In this document: positions 8,595-17,067 of the stretch, piece by piece
Position numbering within the stretch: the first letter of the stretch is position 1
Layout: every line of letters begins with the position of its first letter
DNA from: Gaiellasilicea sp963705515
GTDB taxonomy: Bacteria > Actinomycetota > Thermoleophilia > Gaiellales > Gaiellaceae
Length of the DNA stretch: 64,000 nt
Reading direction: 5' to 3'
Assembly: GCA_963705515.1 (NCBI GenBank)
Contig: CAVPJV010000008.1
Span: 310,001 to 374,000, forward strand
The notes under the pieces: generated by a model
Told to the model about the DNA's origin: nothing
Databases searched by the model: none
What the model saw: only the letters and a program-made list of their open reading frames with translations
Program-made: the position numbers and the translations under genes

Positions 8595-9598
8595 GCCATC
8601 CCCGCCTGGACGGGGAAGTGGCACTCCGCGACCTGCGCGCGTACGGCGACCGCAGGCGGCGGTTCGACCATGCAGACCTCCTGCGCGTATGCGCAGCGCG
8701 GGTGGAACGGACAGCCGGACGGCAGCTGGTGCGGAAGCGGCGGCTGCCCCGAGATCGCGGCGATCGGGCGGTCGACGTCGCGGTCGAGCCCGCAGATCGA
8801 GTCGAGCAGAGCCTCCGAGTACGGATGCGCGGGGGTGCTCAGCACCGCGGCTCCGCTGCCACGTTCGACTATCCGGCCCGCGTACATGACGTGGATGTCG
8901 TCGCAGAAGGACGAGGCAAGGCCGAGGTCGTGCGTGATCAGGATCACACCCATCCGGCGCTCCTCGACGATCTGGCCGAGCATCTCCATGATCCGGGCCT
9001 GGGTGGTGACGTCGAGTGCGGTCGTCGGCTCGTCGGCGATCAGGACGTCGGGGTTCGTGCAGATCGCCATCGCGATCATCACGCGCTGACGCATCCCGCC
9101 GGAGAACTGATGCGGATGGTCGTCGATGCGCCGCTCGGGCTGGGGCAGCCCGACGTCTCCGAGCACCTGGATCGCCCGCTCCCGCGCCTCGCGGCGGCCG
9201 ACGCCCTCGTGGGCGGCGATCGCCTCCGTGACTTGCTGACCGACGGTCATCAGCGGGTTCAGCGAGGACATCGGATCCTGGTAGACGGTCGAGATCTGGC
9301 CGCCGCGGACGCGCGCCATCTCCCGCTCGGAGACATTGGCGAGGTCGCTCCCGCGCAGGAGGACGTGGCCACCCGCGATCCGCGCGCGGGGAGGAAGCAG
9401 CCGCATCAGCGAGAGCGCCGTGAGCGATTTGCCGCTTCCCGACTCGCCAACGATGCCGAGCCGGCGGCCGGAGCGGACGTCGAAGGAAATGCCCCGGACC
9501 GGCCTGATCGGCTCTCGCCTCGGCAAGGTGATCTCGACGACGAGGTCGCGAACGCTGAGGACGACATCGGTCGCAATGTCAGGGAGCACGGCCGTCAT
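8591..9598 (-). CDS. Oligo/dipeptide ABC transporter ATP-binding protein (DppD-like)
   Basis: A 335-residue ABC ATPase with Walker A GESGSGKSL, Q-loop region QDPMSSLNPLMTVGQQ, signature FSGGMRQR, Walker B LIADEPTTALD and the oligopeptide extension GCPFHPRCAYA. The threonine of Walker A is Leu-shifted (GKSLT), as is usual in DppD. The ATG at 9598 overlaps the permease stop by four bases. It is partner to the ATPase at 7545-8594. Confidence 0.93.
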   Translation of the reverse strand: MTAVLPDIATDVVLSVRDLVVEITLPRREPIRPVRGISFDVRSGRRLGIVGESGSGKSLTALSLMRLLPPRARIAGGHVLLRGSDLANVSEREMARVRGGQISTVYQDPMSSLNPLMTVGQQVTEAIAAHEGVGRREARERAIQVLGDVGLPQPERRIDDHPHQFSGGMRQRVMIAMAICTNPDVLIADEPTTALDVTTQARIMEMLGQIVEERRMGVILITHDLGLASSFCDDIHVMYAGRIVERGSGAAVLSTPAHPYSEALLDSICGLDRDVDRPIAAISGQPPLPHQLPSGCPFHPRCAYAQEVCMVEPPPAVAVRAQVAECHFPVQAGMA

Positions 9599-10467
9599 GA
9601 CTGAGAGGGGTCGAGGACCTTCTGGAGGTTGTCGCCGAGCACGTTGAGCGCGAGCACAGCGACGAGGATCACGAACCCCGGGAACATGGCGTAGGTGTAC
9701 GAGCTGTAGAGGTTCGTGTACCCCTGTTGCAGCAGCGTTCCCCACGACGTGTCCGGAGGCTGGATCCCGAGCCCAATGAAGCTCAGGCTCGCCTCGACGA
9801 AGATCACCTCGGCAAGGACGATGCTGGCTCGGGCGACGAGCACCGGCAGTGCGTTCGGCAGCAGCTCCCGGGCGACGATCCGGCGGCCCGACGCGCCGAC
9901 GGACACCGCGGCCAGGTAGTAGTCGGATCGCAGCTCCGCGAGCAGGGACGAGCGCGCAATCCGGGCCGTCGCCGGCGTGAAGATGATCCCGAGGATCACG
10001 ACCATGCTCACCGTCGAGGTGCCGAACGCGGCAACGAGTACGAGACCCAGCAGGATCGCGGGTATCGCCATCAGCGTGTCCGCGGCGCGCATCAGGATCT
10101 CGCCGAACCAGCCCTCCCGGAGCGCAGCGGCGAAGCCCCAGACGATCCCGAGTCCCATCGCGAGCGCCGTCGCGGCGAAGCCGAGCGTGATCGAGGTGCG
10201 GCCGCCGTAGAGGACTCGCGTCAGCAGGTCGCGTCCGAGCTCGTCGGTACCGAACAGGTGGTCGCGGCTCGGCGGCGCGAACAGGTGCGCGAAGTCGAGC
10301 GTCGTCGGCGCGTAGGGCGCGAAGAGCGGAGCGCCGACGGTTGCGACGACGAGCAGCAGGACGACGGCGGCCGAGAGGGCGCCGGACGGACGCCGCAGCA
10401 GGCGGCGAACGACGGAGTCCGTCCGCGTCGCACCCTCGACCGGGACGGTCGGGACAACTGTGCTCAT
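9595..10467 (-). CDS. Peptide ABC transporter permease (DppC-like)
   Basis: A 290-residue inner-membrane permease. An N-terminal extension and first TM (SAAVVLLLVVATVGAPLFAP) are followed by the OppC-type HLFGTDELGRDLLTR motif, then the BPD_transp_1 core with VEASLSFIGLGIQPPDTSWG near the C-terminus, the EAA-loop region that contacts the ATPase. The ATG start overlaps the DppB stop by four bases. It forms the translocation pore with the next gene. Confidence 0.93.
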   Translation of the reverse strand: MSTVVPTVPVEGATRTDSVVRRLLRRPSGALSAAVVLLLVVATVGAPLFAPYAPTTLDFAHLFAPPSRDHLFGTDELGRDLLTRVLYGGRTSITLGFAATALAMGLGIVWGFAAALREGWFGEILMRAADTLMAIPAILLGLVLVAAFGTSTVSMVVILGIIFTPATARIARSSLLAELRSDYYLAAVSVGASGRRIVARELLPNALPVLVARASIVLAEVIFVEASLSFIGLGIQPPDTSWGTLLQQGYTNLYSSYTYAMFPGFVILVAVLALNVLGDNLQKVLDPSQS

Positions 10468-11426
10468 GTGACCGCCTTCGTGCGCAAGCGCGGGTCGATG
10501 AAGCCGAGGAGGACGTCGACGATGAGGCTCGTGACGATGAAGACGGCGACCGCGAGCAGCACGAGCGCCTGCAGCACGCCGTAGTCGCGCTGATAGACCG
10601 AGTCGACGAGCAGCGACCCCAGGCCTGGCCTAGCGAAGACGTACTCGATGATCACGGCGCCGCCGACGAGGTGGGCGACGATGATCCCGGCCGCGGTGAT
10701 CGCCGGGATCGAGGCGTTCGGCAGCTCGTGGCGGACGACGACCTGCCGTCGCAGCAAGCCCTTCCCCTTGGCCGTGCGGACGAACGACGAGCTGCCGACG
10801 TCGAACAGGGACGGTCGCAGGATCCGCATCGTCGCCGCCGCGACTCCGATCCCGAGTGTGATCGCCGGCAGCAGGGTCGACTTGATGCTCCCGACCGGAT
10901 CCGCCTGGAAGGAGACGTACCCCTGGGTCGGCAGCCATTCGAGCTCGACCCCGAGAACGATGATCAGGCCGATCCCGATCACGAACGTCGGAATCGCGAT
11001 CCCGATGGCGGCAAAGCCGGACAGCAGTCCGCCGAGGACCCGGTTCGGCCAGATCGCGCCCGCCACCGACGCGGGCACTGCGATCAGGACGCCGATCACC
11101 ATCGCCATGAACGCGAGCAGGAGCGTCGCCCCGTACCGCTGCTCGACGAGCGACGTGACCGAGAACTGGCTGAAGTAGGAGGCGCCGAAGTCACCGTGCA
11201 GGATCCCGCCGACCCAGTCGACGTACTGGGCGGGAATCGATTTGTCGAGGCCGAGCTCCGCGCGGATCCCGTCGAGCGTCGCCTGGTCGACCTCCTTGAT
11301 CGAGCCGCCGAGCTTGGTGATCGTCGGGTCGCCCGGGATCACCCGCATCAGCAGGAAGACGACCATCGACCCCAGGATCAACAGAGCAAAGCTCGTGACG
11401 AGCCGCCGGAGCACGTATCTCAGCAT
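10464..11426 (-). CDS. Peptide ABC transporter permease (DppB-like)
   Basis: A 320-residue permease with the DppB signature MLRYVLRRLVTSFALLILGS at the N-terminus, the RVIPGDP loop, six hydrophobic segments and an EYVFARPGLGSLLVDSVYQR C-terminal motif. It starts at ATG 11426 after a 73-base gap from the binding-protein gene; the gap contains a strong hairpin. It acts with the DppC-like permease. Confidence 0.93.
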   Translation of the reverse strand: MLRYVLRRLVTSFALLILGSMVVFLLMRVIPGDPTITKLGGSIKEVDQATLDGIRAELGLDKSIPAQYVDWVGGILHGDFGASYFSQFSVTSLVEQRYGATLLLAFMAMVIGVLIAVPASVAGAIWPNRVLGGLLSGFAAIGIAIPTFVIGIGLIIVLGVELEWLPTQGYVSFQADPVGSIKSTLLPAITLGIGVAAATMRILRPSLFDVGSSSFVRTAKGKGLLRRQVVVRHELPNASIPAITAAGIIVAHLVGGAVIIEYVFARPGLGSLLVDSVYQRDYGVLQALVLLAVAVFIVTSLIVDVLLGFIDPRLRTKAVT

Positions 11427-11462
11427 CGAATCGCTGTCACTCCTTCGCTCGGGGCGGGTTCA

Positions 11463-11487
11463 GGGGCGGCCGGCGAGCGGCCGCCCC
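11463..11487 (-). terminator. GC hairpin between binding protein and permeases
   Basis: A perfect 10-bp stem (GGGGCGGCCG / CGGCCGCCCC) with a five-base loop follows the solute-binding-protein stop by about a dozen bases. No T-tract follows, so it is more likely an RNA 3'-end stabiliser or attenuator that keeps binding-protein mRNA more abundant than permease mRNA, as in many ABC operons, than a full terminator. Confidence 0.55.
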
Positions 11488-11499
11488 TTGGCCCTTACG

Positions 11500-13071
11500 T
11501 TAGCCCGAGATCCGCGCTTCCTCGAGGTGGACGTTGCCCTGCGCGTCCTCCCACGCGTTCTGGACGCTCCGCTGGTGCGCGACGATGTTCGTCTGGTGCG
11601 CGATCACCATCACCGGCGCGTACGAGCTGAAGATCTGCTGCATCGTGTCGTAGACCTTCTGGCGCGCCGGCAGGTCGACCACACCGGGCGCCTTCAGAGC
11701 CAGCGACTCGAAGGTGGTGTTCTTCCAGTTGCACTCGCACGAGCCGAACTGGCCCTGCTTCAGGGCGTACGTCGGGTTCGGCGGCATCGAGAAGTAGTTG
11801 GCGATGATCGTGTTCGGGTACTTCTTCCCGGCCGGGAAGAACTTGGCGAGCCACGTGCTCACGTCCGAGCGCTGGATCGAGAGGTTGAGCCCGATCTTCT
11901 GCAGGTCCTGCTGAAGGATCTGGGCCATGGTGATCCACTCGTCGCGCCGGCCGGCGAGCGCCCAGAAGGTGAACGTCGTCCCCGGCTTGACGCCGGCGGC
12001 GTCGAACAGCTGCTTCGCCTTCTGCAGGTTGAACGGATAGCCCTTCAGCTTCTTGTTGTACGCCGAGCTGTTCGCGCTGATCAGCGAGTTGCCGATCGAC
12101 GGGGTCGCGAGGCCGGAGAAGGCCGCGCGGTTCATCGTCCGGCGGTCGATCGCGTACGCGAGCGCCTGCCGGGCACGGACGTCGTTGAACGGCTCGGAGG
12201 TGACGTCCAGCTCCCAGACGTGGGCGCCGGACACGCCCTTTGGCGCGAGGAACGCCGTCTTGCTCGAGGTCACGGCCTGGACGTCGGTCGGGCGGACCTG
12301 CCAGATCATGTCGAGGTTCCCGGCCCGAAAGTCGGTCACCATCGCCGTCGGATCGGGCTCCCGGACGAACTCGATCCGCTGCAGGCACGCGCGGCCGCCG
12401 AAGTGATGCTGGTTGGGCACGAGCGCCAGCGACTGATTCGGGACGAACGACGCGACCTTGTACGGCCCCGTCCCGGTCCCGCTCTTGGCAAGGTCGGCGA
12501 CGTTGTTGGTGTCGCTCATCTTGATGTCGACGAGCGCGTTCGGGAGGATCGCGCTCGGGCTGCCGAGCTTGATCCGGATCTGGTACGGGTTGATCACGCG
12601 CACGGAGCGGATGTCCTTCGCGTTCGCACGCTGCTGCGACGGCACCGCTGGATCGAGCACGCGCAGAATGTTCGCCCGCACGTCGTCGGCCGTGAACGCC
12701 CGGCCGGTCGAATACTTCACGCCCTTGCGGAGGGTGAAGAACCAGGTCTTCAGATCCTTCGACGCGCTCCACTTGGTCGCCAGGTCGGGCACGACGTCCA
12801 TGTTGCGGTCGTACTTCGACAGACCGTTGTAGAGCAGCGTCTGCAGCGGCACCTGACCGGCGAAGGAGAGCGTGTTCGGGTCGAGCTGGGCGATGCCCGC
12901 GCCGGCGATGCCGTACTTCAGCGTGCCCTTTGACGATGTGCAGCCGGTCGCCGCGGAGATGGCGTAGGCCGCCGGCGCCGACTGGGCGGACGTGACGACG
13001 GTGCTGCCGCCGGCCACGGCCGCGACGGCGAGAACCGCCGTGACGGCAAGAAGCTTTCTCTTTCCTGACAT
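11500..13071 (-). CDS. Peptide/nickel-type ABC transporter substrate-binding protein
   Basis: A 523-residue extracytoplasmic binding protein (SBP_bac_5, family 5). The ATG at 13071 is preceded by a good GAGGAGGG ribosome-binding site; an upstream in-frame start at 13113 is less likely. The N-terminus is a classic Sec signal (MSGKRKLLAV then a hydrophobic run to SAPAAYA) with no lipobox cysteine. Family features are LAWQ-like ligand-domain segments, YDRNMDVVPDLATKWSAS and the late YAPVMVIAHQTN. It captures the substrate for the DppBCDF-type importer; the ligand may be a peptide, an opine or another amide. Confidence 0.93.
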   Translation of the reverse strand: MSGKRKLLAVTAVLAVAAVAGGSTVVTSAQSAPAAYAISAATGCTSSKGTLKYGIAGAGIAQLDPNTLSFAGQVPLQTLLYNGLSKYDRNMDVVPDLATKWSASKDLKTWFFTLRKGVKYSTGRAFTADDVRANILRVLDPAVPSQQRANAKDIRSVRVINPYQIRIKLGSPSAILPNALVDIKMSDTNNVADLAKSGTGTGPYKVASFVPNQSLALVPNQHHFGGRACLQRIEFVREPDPTAMVTDFRAGNLDMIWQVRPTDVQAVTSSKTAFLAPKGVSGAHVWELDVTSEPFNDVRARQALAYAIDRRTMNRAAFSGLATPSIGNSLISANSSAYNKKLKGYPFNLQKAKQLFDAAGVKPGTTFTFWALAGRRDEWITMAQILQQDLQKIGLNLSIQRSDVSTWLAKFFPAGKKYPNTIIANYFSMPPNPTYALKQGQFGSCECNWKNTTFESLALKAPGVVDLPARQKVYDTMQQIFSSYAPVMVIAHQTNIVAHQRSVQNAWEDAQGNVHLEEARISG

Positions 13072-13109
13072 GAGGGCCCTCCTCGTCGGGGCTTGGTTGG
13101 GTTCGGCGG

Positions 13110-14078
13110 TCACGATGTGATCGTCTCCACCGGGGTCTGGTGCTCTGAGGTCGGGACAAGGTAGGGGACGCGAAGCCCTTCGGCGCCTGCGACCGACTGG
13201 GCGAGACCGGGATCAAGCCGCGCGAGCCACTCGAGCGCGACGGCCGCACGGGCGACCTTCGCACGCGCGATCGCGATCGCCTCGTCGTAGAGATGCTCGC
13301 CCGCCGGGTAGAGCGGCCGCGAGTTGCGAAGCCCGAACTTCGCGTAGAGCGGCGCGCCCGCGAGGACCAGGTCGGCCAGCTCGTTCCCGCGGACGACCCC
13401 GCCGAGGCTGTCGGGCGACTCGACGTAGAGGTCGATCGGCAGGGACGTGGCGGCGCGCATCTCGACCAGCTCGGCGACCGTGACGTCCGAGGGGATGTTG
13501 ATCGTGGTCGCGCCGAGCCCGGCGAGCACGACCAGCGCCGCCGGGTTCGACGGTGCCATCGCGACGGAGATCTTCCAGCCGCAGTCCGCGGGCAGCTCGC
13601 CGGTCGCCTGCATGTCCCGGAGGAGGACGAGGAGACCGGTGTCGGCGATCAGGAAGCTCCTGATTCCCGCCTCGACCGCACGTGCGACGTCCTCGATCGC
13701 GTACGAGAGCCCGCGCACGCCGCGGATCTGGCCGGCGTGGCCGGCGCCGTCCGCCGAGCGTGCGTGTGCACCGAGGCCGTAGCCCTCCCGCGGGCCGACG
13801 AAGAGCGACACCTCGACACCCGCCGCGGCGGCGACCGCTGCCATCTCGCGAAGCTCGGACTCGCCGAGCAGCATTGCGCCGCTTCCCTGGGAGACGCGGT
13901 TGACGACGATCTCGTGCCGCCGGGCCTCCTCGAGCACCGCCTCGAGCACGCGGAGGTTCTCGACGCTCGGAATCTCGATCCGGAAGTGCGCGCCGTCGGG
14001 AAAGCGCTGGTCGCTCGCTTCCGGCCGGCTCTCGCTCGAGGAGAGGCCGAGCCTGCCGAGCGCCTCGGCGGCCTTCAC
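13110..14078 (-). CDS. U32-peptidase-like TIM-barrel protein
   Basis: A 322-residue soluble protein. It shows alternating beta/alpha units, RIEIPSVENLRVLEAVLEEA near the start, NIPSDVTVAELVEM in the middle, and an RNSRPLYPAGEHL segment that recalls the peptidase U32 group. The match is by general likeness and the proteolytic role is unproven even for many U32 members. It is the first gene of the minus-strand operon, 38 bases upstream of the binding-protein start and divergent from the IclR gene. It could process the imported substrate. Confidence 0.65.
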   Translation of the reverse strand: MKAAEALGRLGLSSSESRPEASDQRFPDGAHFRIEIPSVENLRVLEAVLEEARRHEIVVNRVSQGSGAMLLGESELREMAAVAAAAGVEVSLFVGPREGYGLGAHARSADGAGHAGQIRGVRGLSYAIEDVARAVEAGIRSFLIADTGLLVLLRDMQATGELPADCGWKISVAMAPSNPAALVVLAGLGATTINIPSDVTVAELVEMRAATSLPIDLYVESPDSLGGVVRGNELADLVLAGAPLYAKFGLRNSRPLYPAGEHLYDEAIAIARAKVARAAVALEWLARLDPGLAQSVAGAEGLRVPYLVPTSEHQTPVETITS

Positions 14079-14122
14079 GGGCGTCCTACTTCGCTTGCTT
14101 TTCGAGTATCGATCCGCATATT

Positions 14123-14139
14123 GTTCGTCTGTGTCGAAC
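14123..14139. promoter_or_regulatory. Candidate IclR operator
   Basis: The inverted repeat GTTCG-TCTGTGT-CGAAC lies in the 99-base gap between the divergent U32-like operon and the IclR gene. Its placement suits control of both promoters by the adjacent regulator. The assignment is inference from position and symmetry only. Confidence 0.4.
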
Positions 14140-14177
14140 GCTGATGCGCTCTACGCAACACGCGGAGGGAGTTCTAA

Positions 14178-14996
14178 GTGAGTGCGATCGAAAAGTCAAG
14201 CAGCCCCGAAGGAGACGAACGCTACAGGGTGCGCAGCGTGGAACGCGCGCTCGACGTGCTCGAGACGCTGGCCGAGGCCGACTCCGTCGGGCTGCGCCTG
14301 GCCGAGCTCTCACGCCGGCTCGACACGTCCAAGAGCACGGTGCTCGCCGTGCTCCGCACCCTGACGGCGCGCGGCTACGTCGCCGAGCTCGGCGAGGGAC
14401 GTGAGCGTCGCTACAAGCTCGGGCTCACGCTCGCGCGTCTCGGCGACCAGGCACTCGGCCAGGTCGACCTGCTCGACGTGGCACTGCCCTCCCTGCAGGC
14501 GATGACGGACGAGACCGGCTGGACATCGCGCGTCGGCGTGCTCGACGACGCCTACGCGGTGATGCTCGGGCGCGTCGACGGCCCCGGGATCATTCGCTTC
14601 CAGAGCAACCTCGCACGCCGCGAGCTGCCGCACTGCTCCGCGATCGGCAAGGCCCTGCTCTCGCACCTGCCCGAGGAGGACGTGCGCGCAATCGTCGCCA
14701 GCACCGGGCTGCCGCGACGCACCGCGAAGACGATCACCGACGTCGACCACCTCCTGCGCGAGCTCGAGGGCGTGCGCCTGAAGGAGTTCGCGGTCGATGA
14801 CGAGGAGGACAGCGAAGGCGTCTGCTGCGTCGGCGCCTCGGTCTTCGACCACCGCCAGGCATCCGTCGCGGCGATCAGCGTCACGGGGCTGAAGCAAATG
14901 CTTCCCGCCGGCGGGATCGACGGGATCGGACAGGTCGTGCGCCGTCACGCCGCCGAGATCTCGCGCCGGCTCGGCGCTGCGTCGGCCGTGCGCTGA
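14178..14996 (+). CDS. IclR family transcriptional regulator
   Basis: A 272-residue regulator. The winged helix lies at residues about 17-75 (RVRSVERALDVLETLAEAD, then LAELSRRLDTSKSTVLAVLRTL). The IclR effector domain follows, with HCSAIGKALLSHLPEE and the late ASVFDHRQASVAAISVTG, both family hallmarks. The GTG at 14178 follows a GGAGGG ribosome-binding site. It is divergent from the eleven-gene transport/catabolic operon and very probably senses its substrate or an intermediate. Confidence 0.93.
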   Translation: MSAIEKSSSPEGDERYRVRSVERALDVLETLAEADSVGLRLAELSRRLDTSKSTVLAVLRTLTARGYVAELGEGRERRYKLGLTLARLGDQALGQVDLLDVALPSLQAMTDETGWTSRVGVLDDAYAVMLGRVDGPGIIRFQSNLARRELPHCSAIGKALLSHLPEEDVRAIVASTGLPRRTAKTITDVDHLLRELEGVRLKEFAVDDEEDSEGVCCVGASVFDHRQASVAAISVTGLKQMLPAGGIDGIGQVVRRHAAEISRRLGAASAVR

Positions 14997-15096
14997 GCAG
15001 TATTTCAGACTCTTATAGATGCGTTGGCCTTGATCGCAGTGATACGAAAGCTCTGGGCCACCGCGAGTTCGTGATGACGAAGCTGTACCGGAGCGC

Positions 15097-15264
15097 CTAG
15101 GAGGGTTTGGCGGAATGGCGCTCGTCGCCGGGTTGCGATGCTCGTTCCGAGGCAAGGACGCAGGGAGCGCCGATAGCCGAAGCTATCGGCGCGACCGAGG
15201 ACGCCGCATCGGGACGAGCAGCGCGGGCCGGCGGCTCAGCCGCTATTTCGCCAAACCCTCCTAG
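15097..15264. repeat. Long palindromic repeat, family A copy 1
   Basis: The 168-bp element has perfect 16-bp terminal inverted repeats (CTAGGAGGGTTTGGCG and its complement) that extend imperfectly inward, so the whole element can fold into one long hairpin. The tip is a perfect 11-bp stem, GCGCCGATAGC-CGAA-GCTATCGGCGC, at 15167-15192. The arms around the tip (GAGGCAAGGACGCAGGGAG on one side, GACCGAGGACGCCGC on the other) recur in the copy at 60634-60768 with a different tip sequence. The right terminal repeat contains the stop codon of the winged-helix gene. Between 14997 and 15096 I see no other feature. Confidence 0.85.
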
Positions 15265-16262
15265 ACGAGCCCCAGGACCGGTTCGAGGCCGAGGAAGGAG
15301 CCGATGCGCTCCGCCTCGGCCTCGACGCCCGCCCGCTCGGGCCGCGTGAGCCTGCGGGCCGGCTCGACCGTCAGCTCGATCCGCTTCGCCGCCTTCTTTC
15401 GGCGCCAGATCCCGGTGGCGAGGCCGTCGACGACGAGGAGCGGCGTCCCGGCCGCGCCCTCGAAGCGTCCTTTTCCGTGCACCGCGACACGCGCACGTAC
15501 CTCTGGCGGCACCAGGTGCTCGCGCTCACGAAAGCCCATCACGTAGGGGTCGTACTCCGGCAGCAGGCGGACGGAACCGCCGACGCCGGGCGTAGGCGCG
15601 ACGTCCGGTACGTCGACCTCGACCTTCGCGGCGAGCCACTCGCGCAGCTGCCGCAAGCCCACGGGCGCATACGTGGTCGCGTAGCGGCGGGCGACCTCCT
15701 GCAGTGCCTCCCGCGGCTCCCACGGCTGCTGTGGCTCGAGCCAGTCGTCGACGTGCACGAACGTCACCCTCGCGCCCTCGGGCGGACCGAAGCAGAGCAC
15801 TCCGGCGGTCGCCGCGTCGCTGACGTGGAAGCCCCAACCGGAGGCGAGCTCGTCGCGCGGCGCCGAGGGCACTCGCTCGAGGACGGCGTCCGCAAGCTGC
15901 TCTCGGGTCAACGGCCCTGCGCGCAGCGCGTCGCCGATCGCGGGGACGAGATCGATCCGGCCCGGCTCCTCAACCGCGCGCCGCGCCGCGATCCAGAGCG
16001 AGAGCTCGTCGGCAGGATGAATGTGGAGCGTGCCGCGGGTCGTCCACGTCTTCGCGAGCGCCCGCCGCTCCCACAGCGCGTCACGCACGTCGGCCTGGGT
16101 CACTCCCTCCACCCGGGCGGCGACCTGCAGCTCCGCCGAGCCCATCACCTGCGCGTGGATCCCGCAGATGTCGCGCACGACCTCGATCAGCCGTTCCGCG
16201 GGCGCGCGCCGCGCGAGGTGCGAGCGGGCGAGCCGCCCGGCACGCACCTCCGCCCACTCCAC
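15261..16262 (-). CDS. Winged-helix DNA-binding domain protein (HTH_42/YcaQ-like)
   Basis: A 333-residue protein of the PF06224 family, related to the AlkZ/YcaQ DNA glycosylases. It shows RLIEVVRDICGIHAQVMGSAEL near the N-terminus, KTWTTRGTLHIHPADEL (the family WxxRGTLH motif) and LLPEYDPYVMGFRER with the conserved PxYDxxxxG region. The start is GTG at 16262, one base after the upstream stop. The TAG stop lies inside the terminal repeat of the palindromic element, so the repeat fixes the C-terminus (LGLEPVLGLV). It is the last gene of the fumarase operon; whether it repairs crosslinked DNA is not shown. Confidence 0.85.
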   Translation of the reverse strand: MEWAEVRAGRLARSHLARRAPAERLIEVVRDICGIHAQVMGSAELQVAARVEGVTQADVRDALWERRALAKTWTTRGTLHIHPADELSLWIAARRAVEEPGRIDLVPAIGDALRAGPLTREQLADAVLERVPSAPRDELASGWGFHVSDAATAGVLCFGPPEGARVTFVHVDDWLEPQQPWEPREALQEVARRYATTYAPVGLRQLREWLAAKVEVDVPDVAPTPGVGGSVRLLPEYDPYVMGFREREHLVPPEVRARVAVHGKGRFEGAAGTPLLVVDGLATGIWRRKKAAKRIELTVEPARRLTRPERAGVEAEAERIGSFLGLEPVLGLV

Positions 16263-16263
16263 G

Positions 16264-17067
16264 TCAGGCAGTCGGCGCGGGCTGTTCCGACAGGAGGATC
16301 TCCTTCAGCGTGTCGCCGCGCAGGCCGAGGCGCAGCGTCTCGAGCGGGATCACTTCCTCGGGCGCGATGTTGCCCAGGTTCACCTCAGGCCCGAAGTGCT
16401 TCACGAACCATGCCTGTGAGCTCTTCGAGGGCGCCTCCCAGATCAGGTCGTGGAAGTCGATCTCGTGCGCGATCTCGTCGATCAGTCCCGTGCGCATGTC
16501 GCCGTCCTTGCGGAAGATGCCGGCGGTGCCGCCCTCGCGGGCCTCGGTGATCACCTTCCAGGCACCCGCCTCGCGCTCTTCCTTGATCCACTCGACCCAC
16601 TGGTATGGGGCGAACACGACATCCGAGTCCTTCGAGCCGACCTCGCTGAGGACGGTGAAGTCGCGGGCGAAGTCCTCGATCAGCTCCAGCTTGCGCTCGC
16701 GTGGAATCTCGATCGTGCCGTCCGAGATCTCGACGTGGGAGAAGCGGAAGTGCTCCAGCCAGCGCTTGAAGCCGTCGATCTTGTCGCGCACGTAGACCAC
16801 CTCGAAGAGCGTGCCGCCACAGACGATCGGGGTGTCGAACGAGCGGTAGAGCGCGATCTTCTTCTCGAGGTTGTTCGTGACGTAGCTCGTCCCCCAGCCG
16901 AGCTTGACGATGTCGACGTACTCGCCGGCCGTGTCGAAGAGACCTTCGATCTCCCGGATGTTCAGGCCCTTGTCCATCACGTGCGTCAGCCCGCTCTCGC
17001 GCGGCTTCGCCGGGCGTGCCGGCAGATCGAGGAAGTTCGGCTGGGGATCGCCGTTAGAGGCGTGCAT
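16264..17067 (-). CDS. Phosphosulfolactate synthase family protein (ComA-like)
   Basis: A 267-residue TIM-barrel protein of the ComA family (PF02679), whose archetype adds sulfite to phosphoenolpyruvate in coenzyme M synthesis. Family features are GLTHVMDKGLNIREIEGLFD, VDIVKLGWGTSYV, VCGGTLFEVVYVR, HVEISDGTIEIP, VLSEVGSKD and LGNIAPEEVIPLETLRLGL. It overlaps the fumarase beta gene by 14 bases. Bacterial homologues are usually annotated by similarity only; none of the other coenzyme M genes is in the window. Its position in a fumarase/flavoprotein operon links it to C4-acid or sulfonate chemistry by inference. Confidence 0.88.
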   Translation of the reverse strand: MHASNGDPQPNFLDLPARPAKPRESGLTHVMDKGLNIREIEGLFDTAGEYVDIVKLGWGTSYVTNNLEKKIALYRSFDTPIVCGGTLFEVVYVRDKIDGFKRWLEHFRFSHVEISDGTIEIPRERKLELIEDFARDFTVLSEVGSKDSDVVFAPYQWVEWIKEEREAGAWKVITEAREGGTAGIFRKDGDMRTGLIDEIAHEIDFHDLIWEAPSKSSQAWFVKHFGPEVNLGNIAPEEVIPLETLRLGLRGDTLKEILLSEQPAPTA

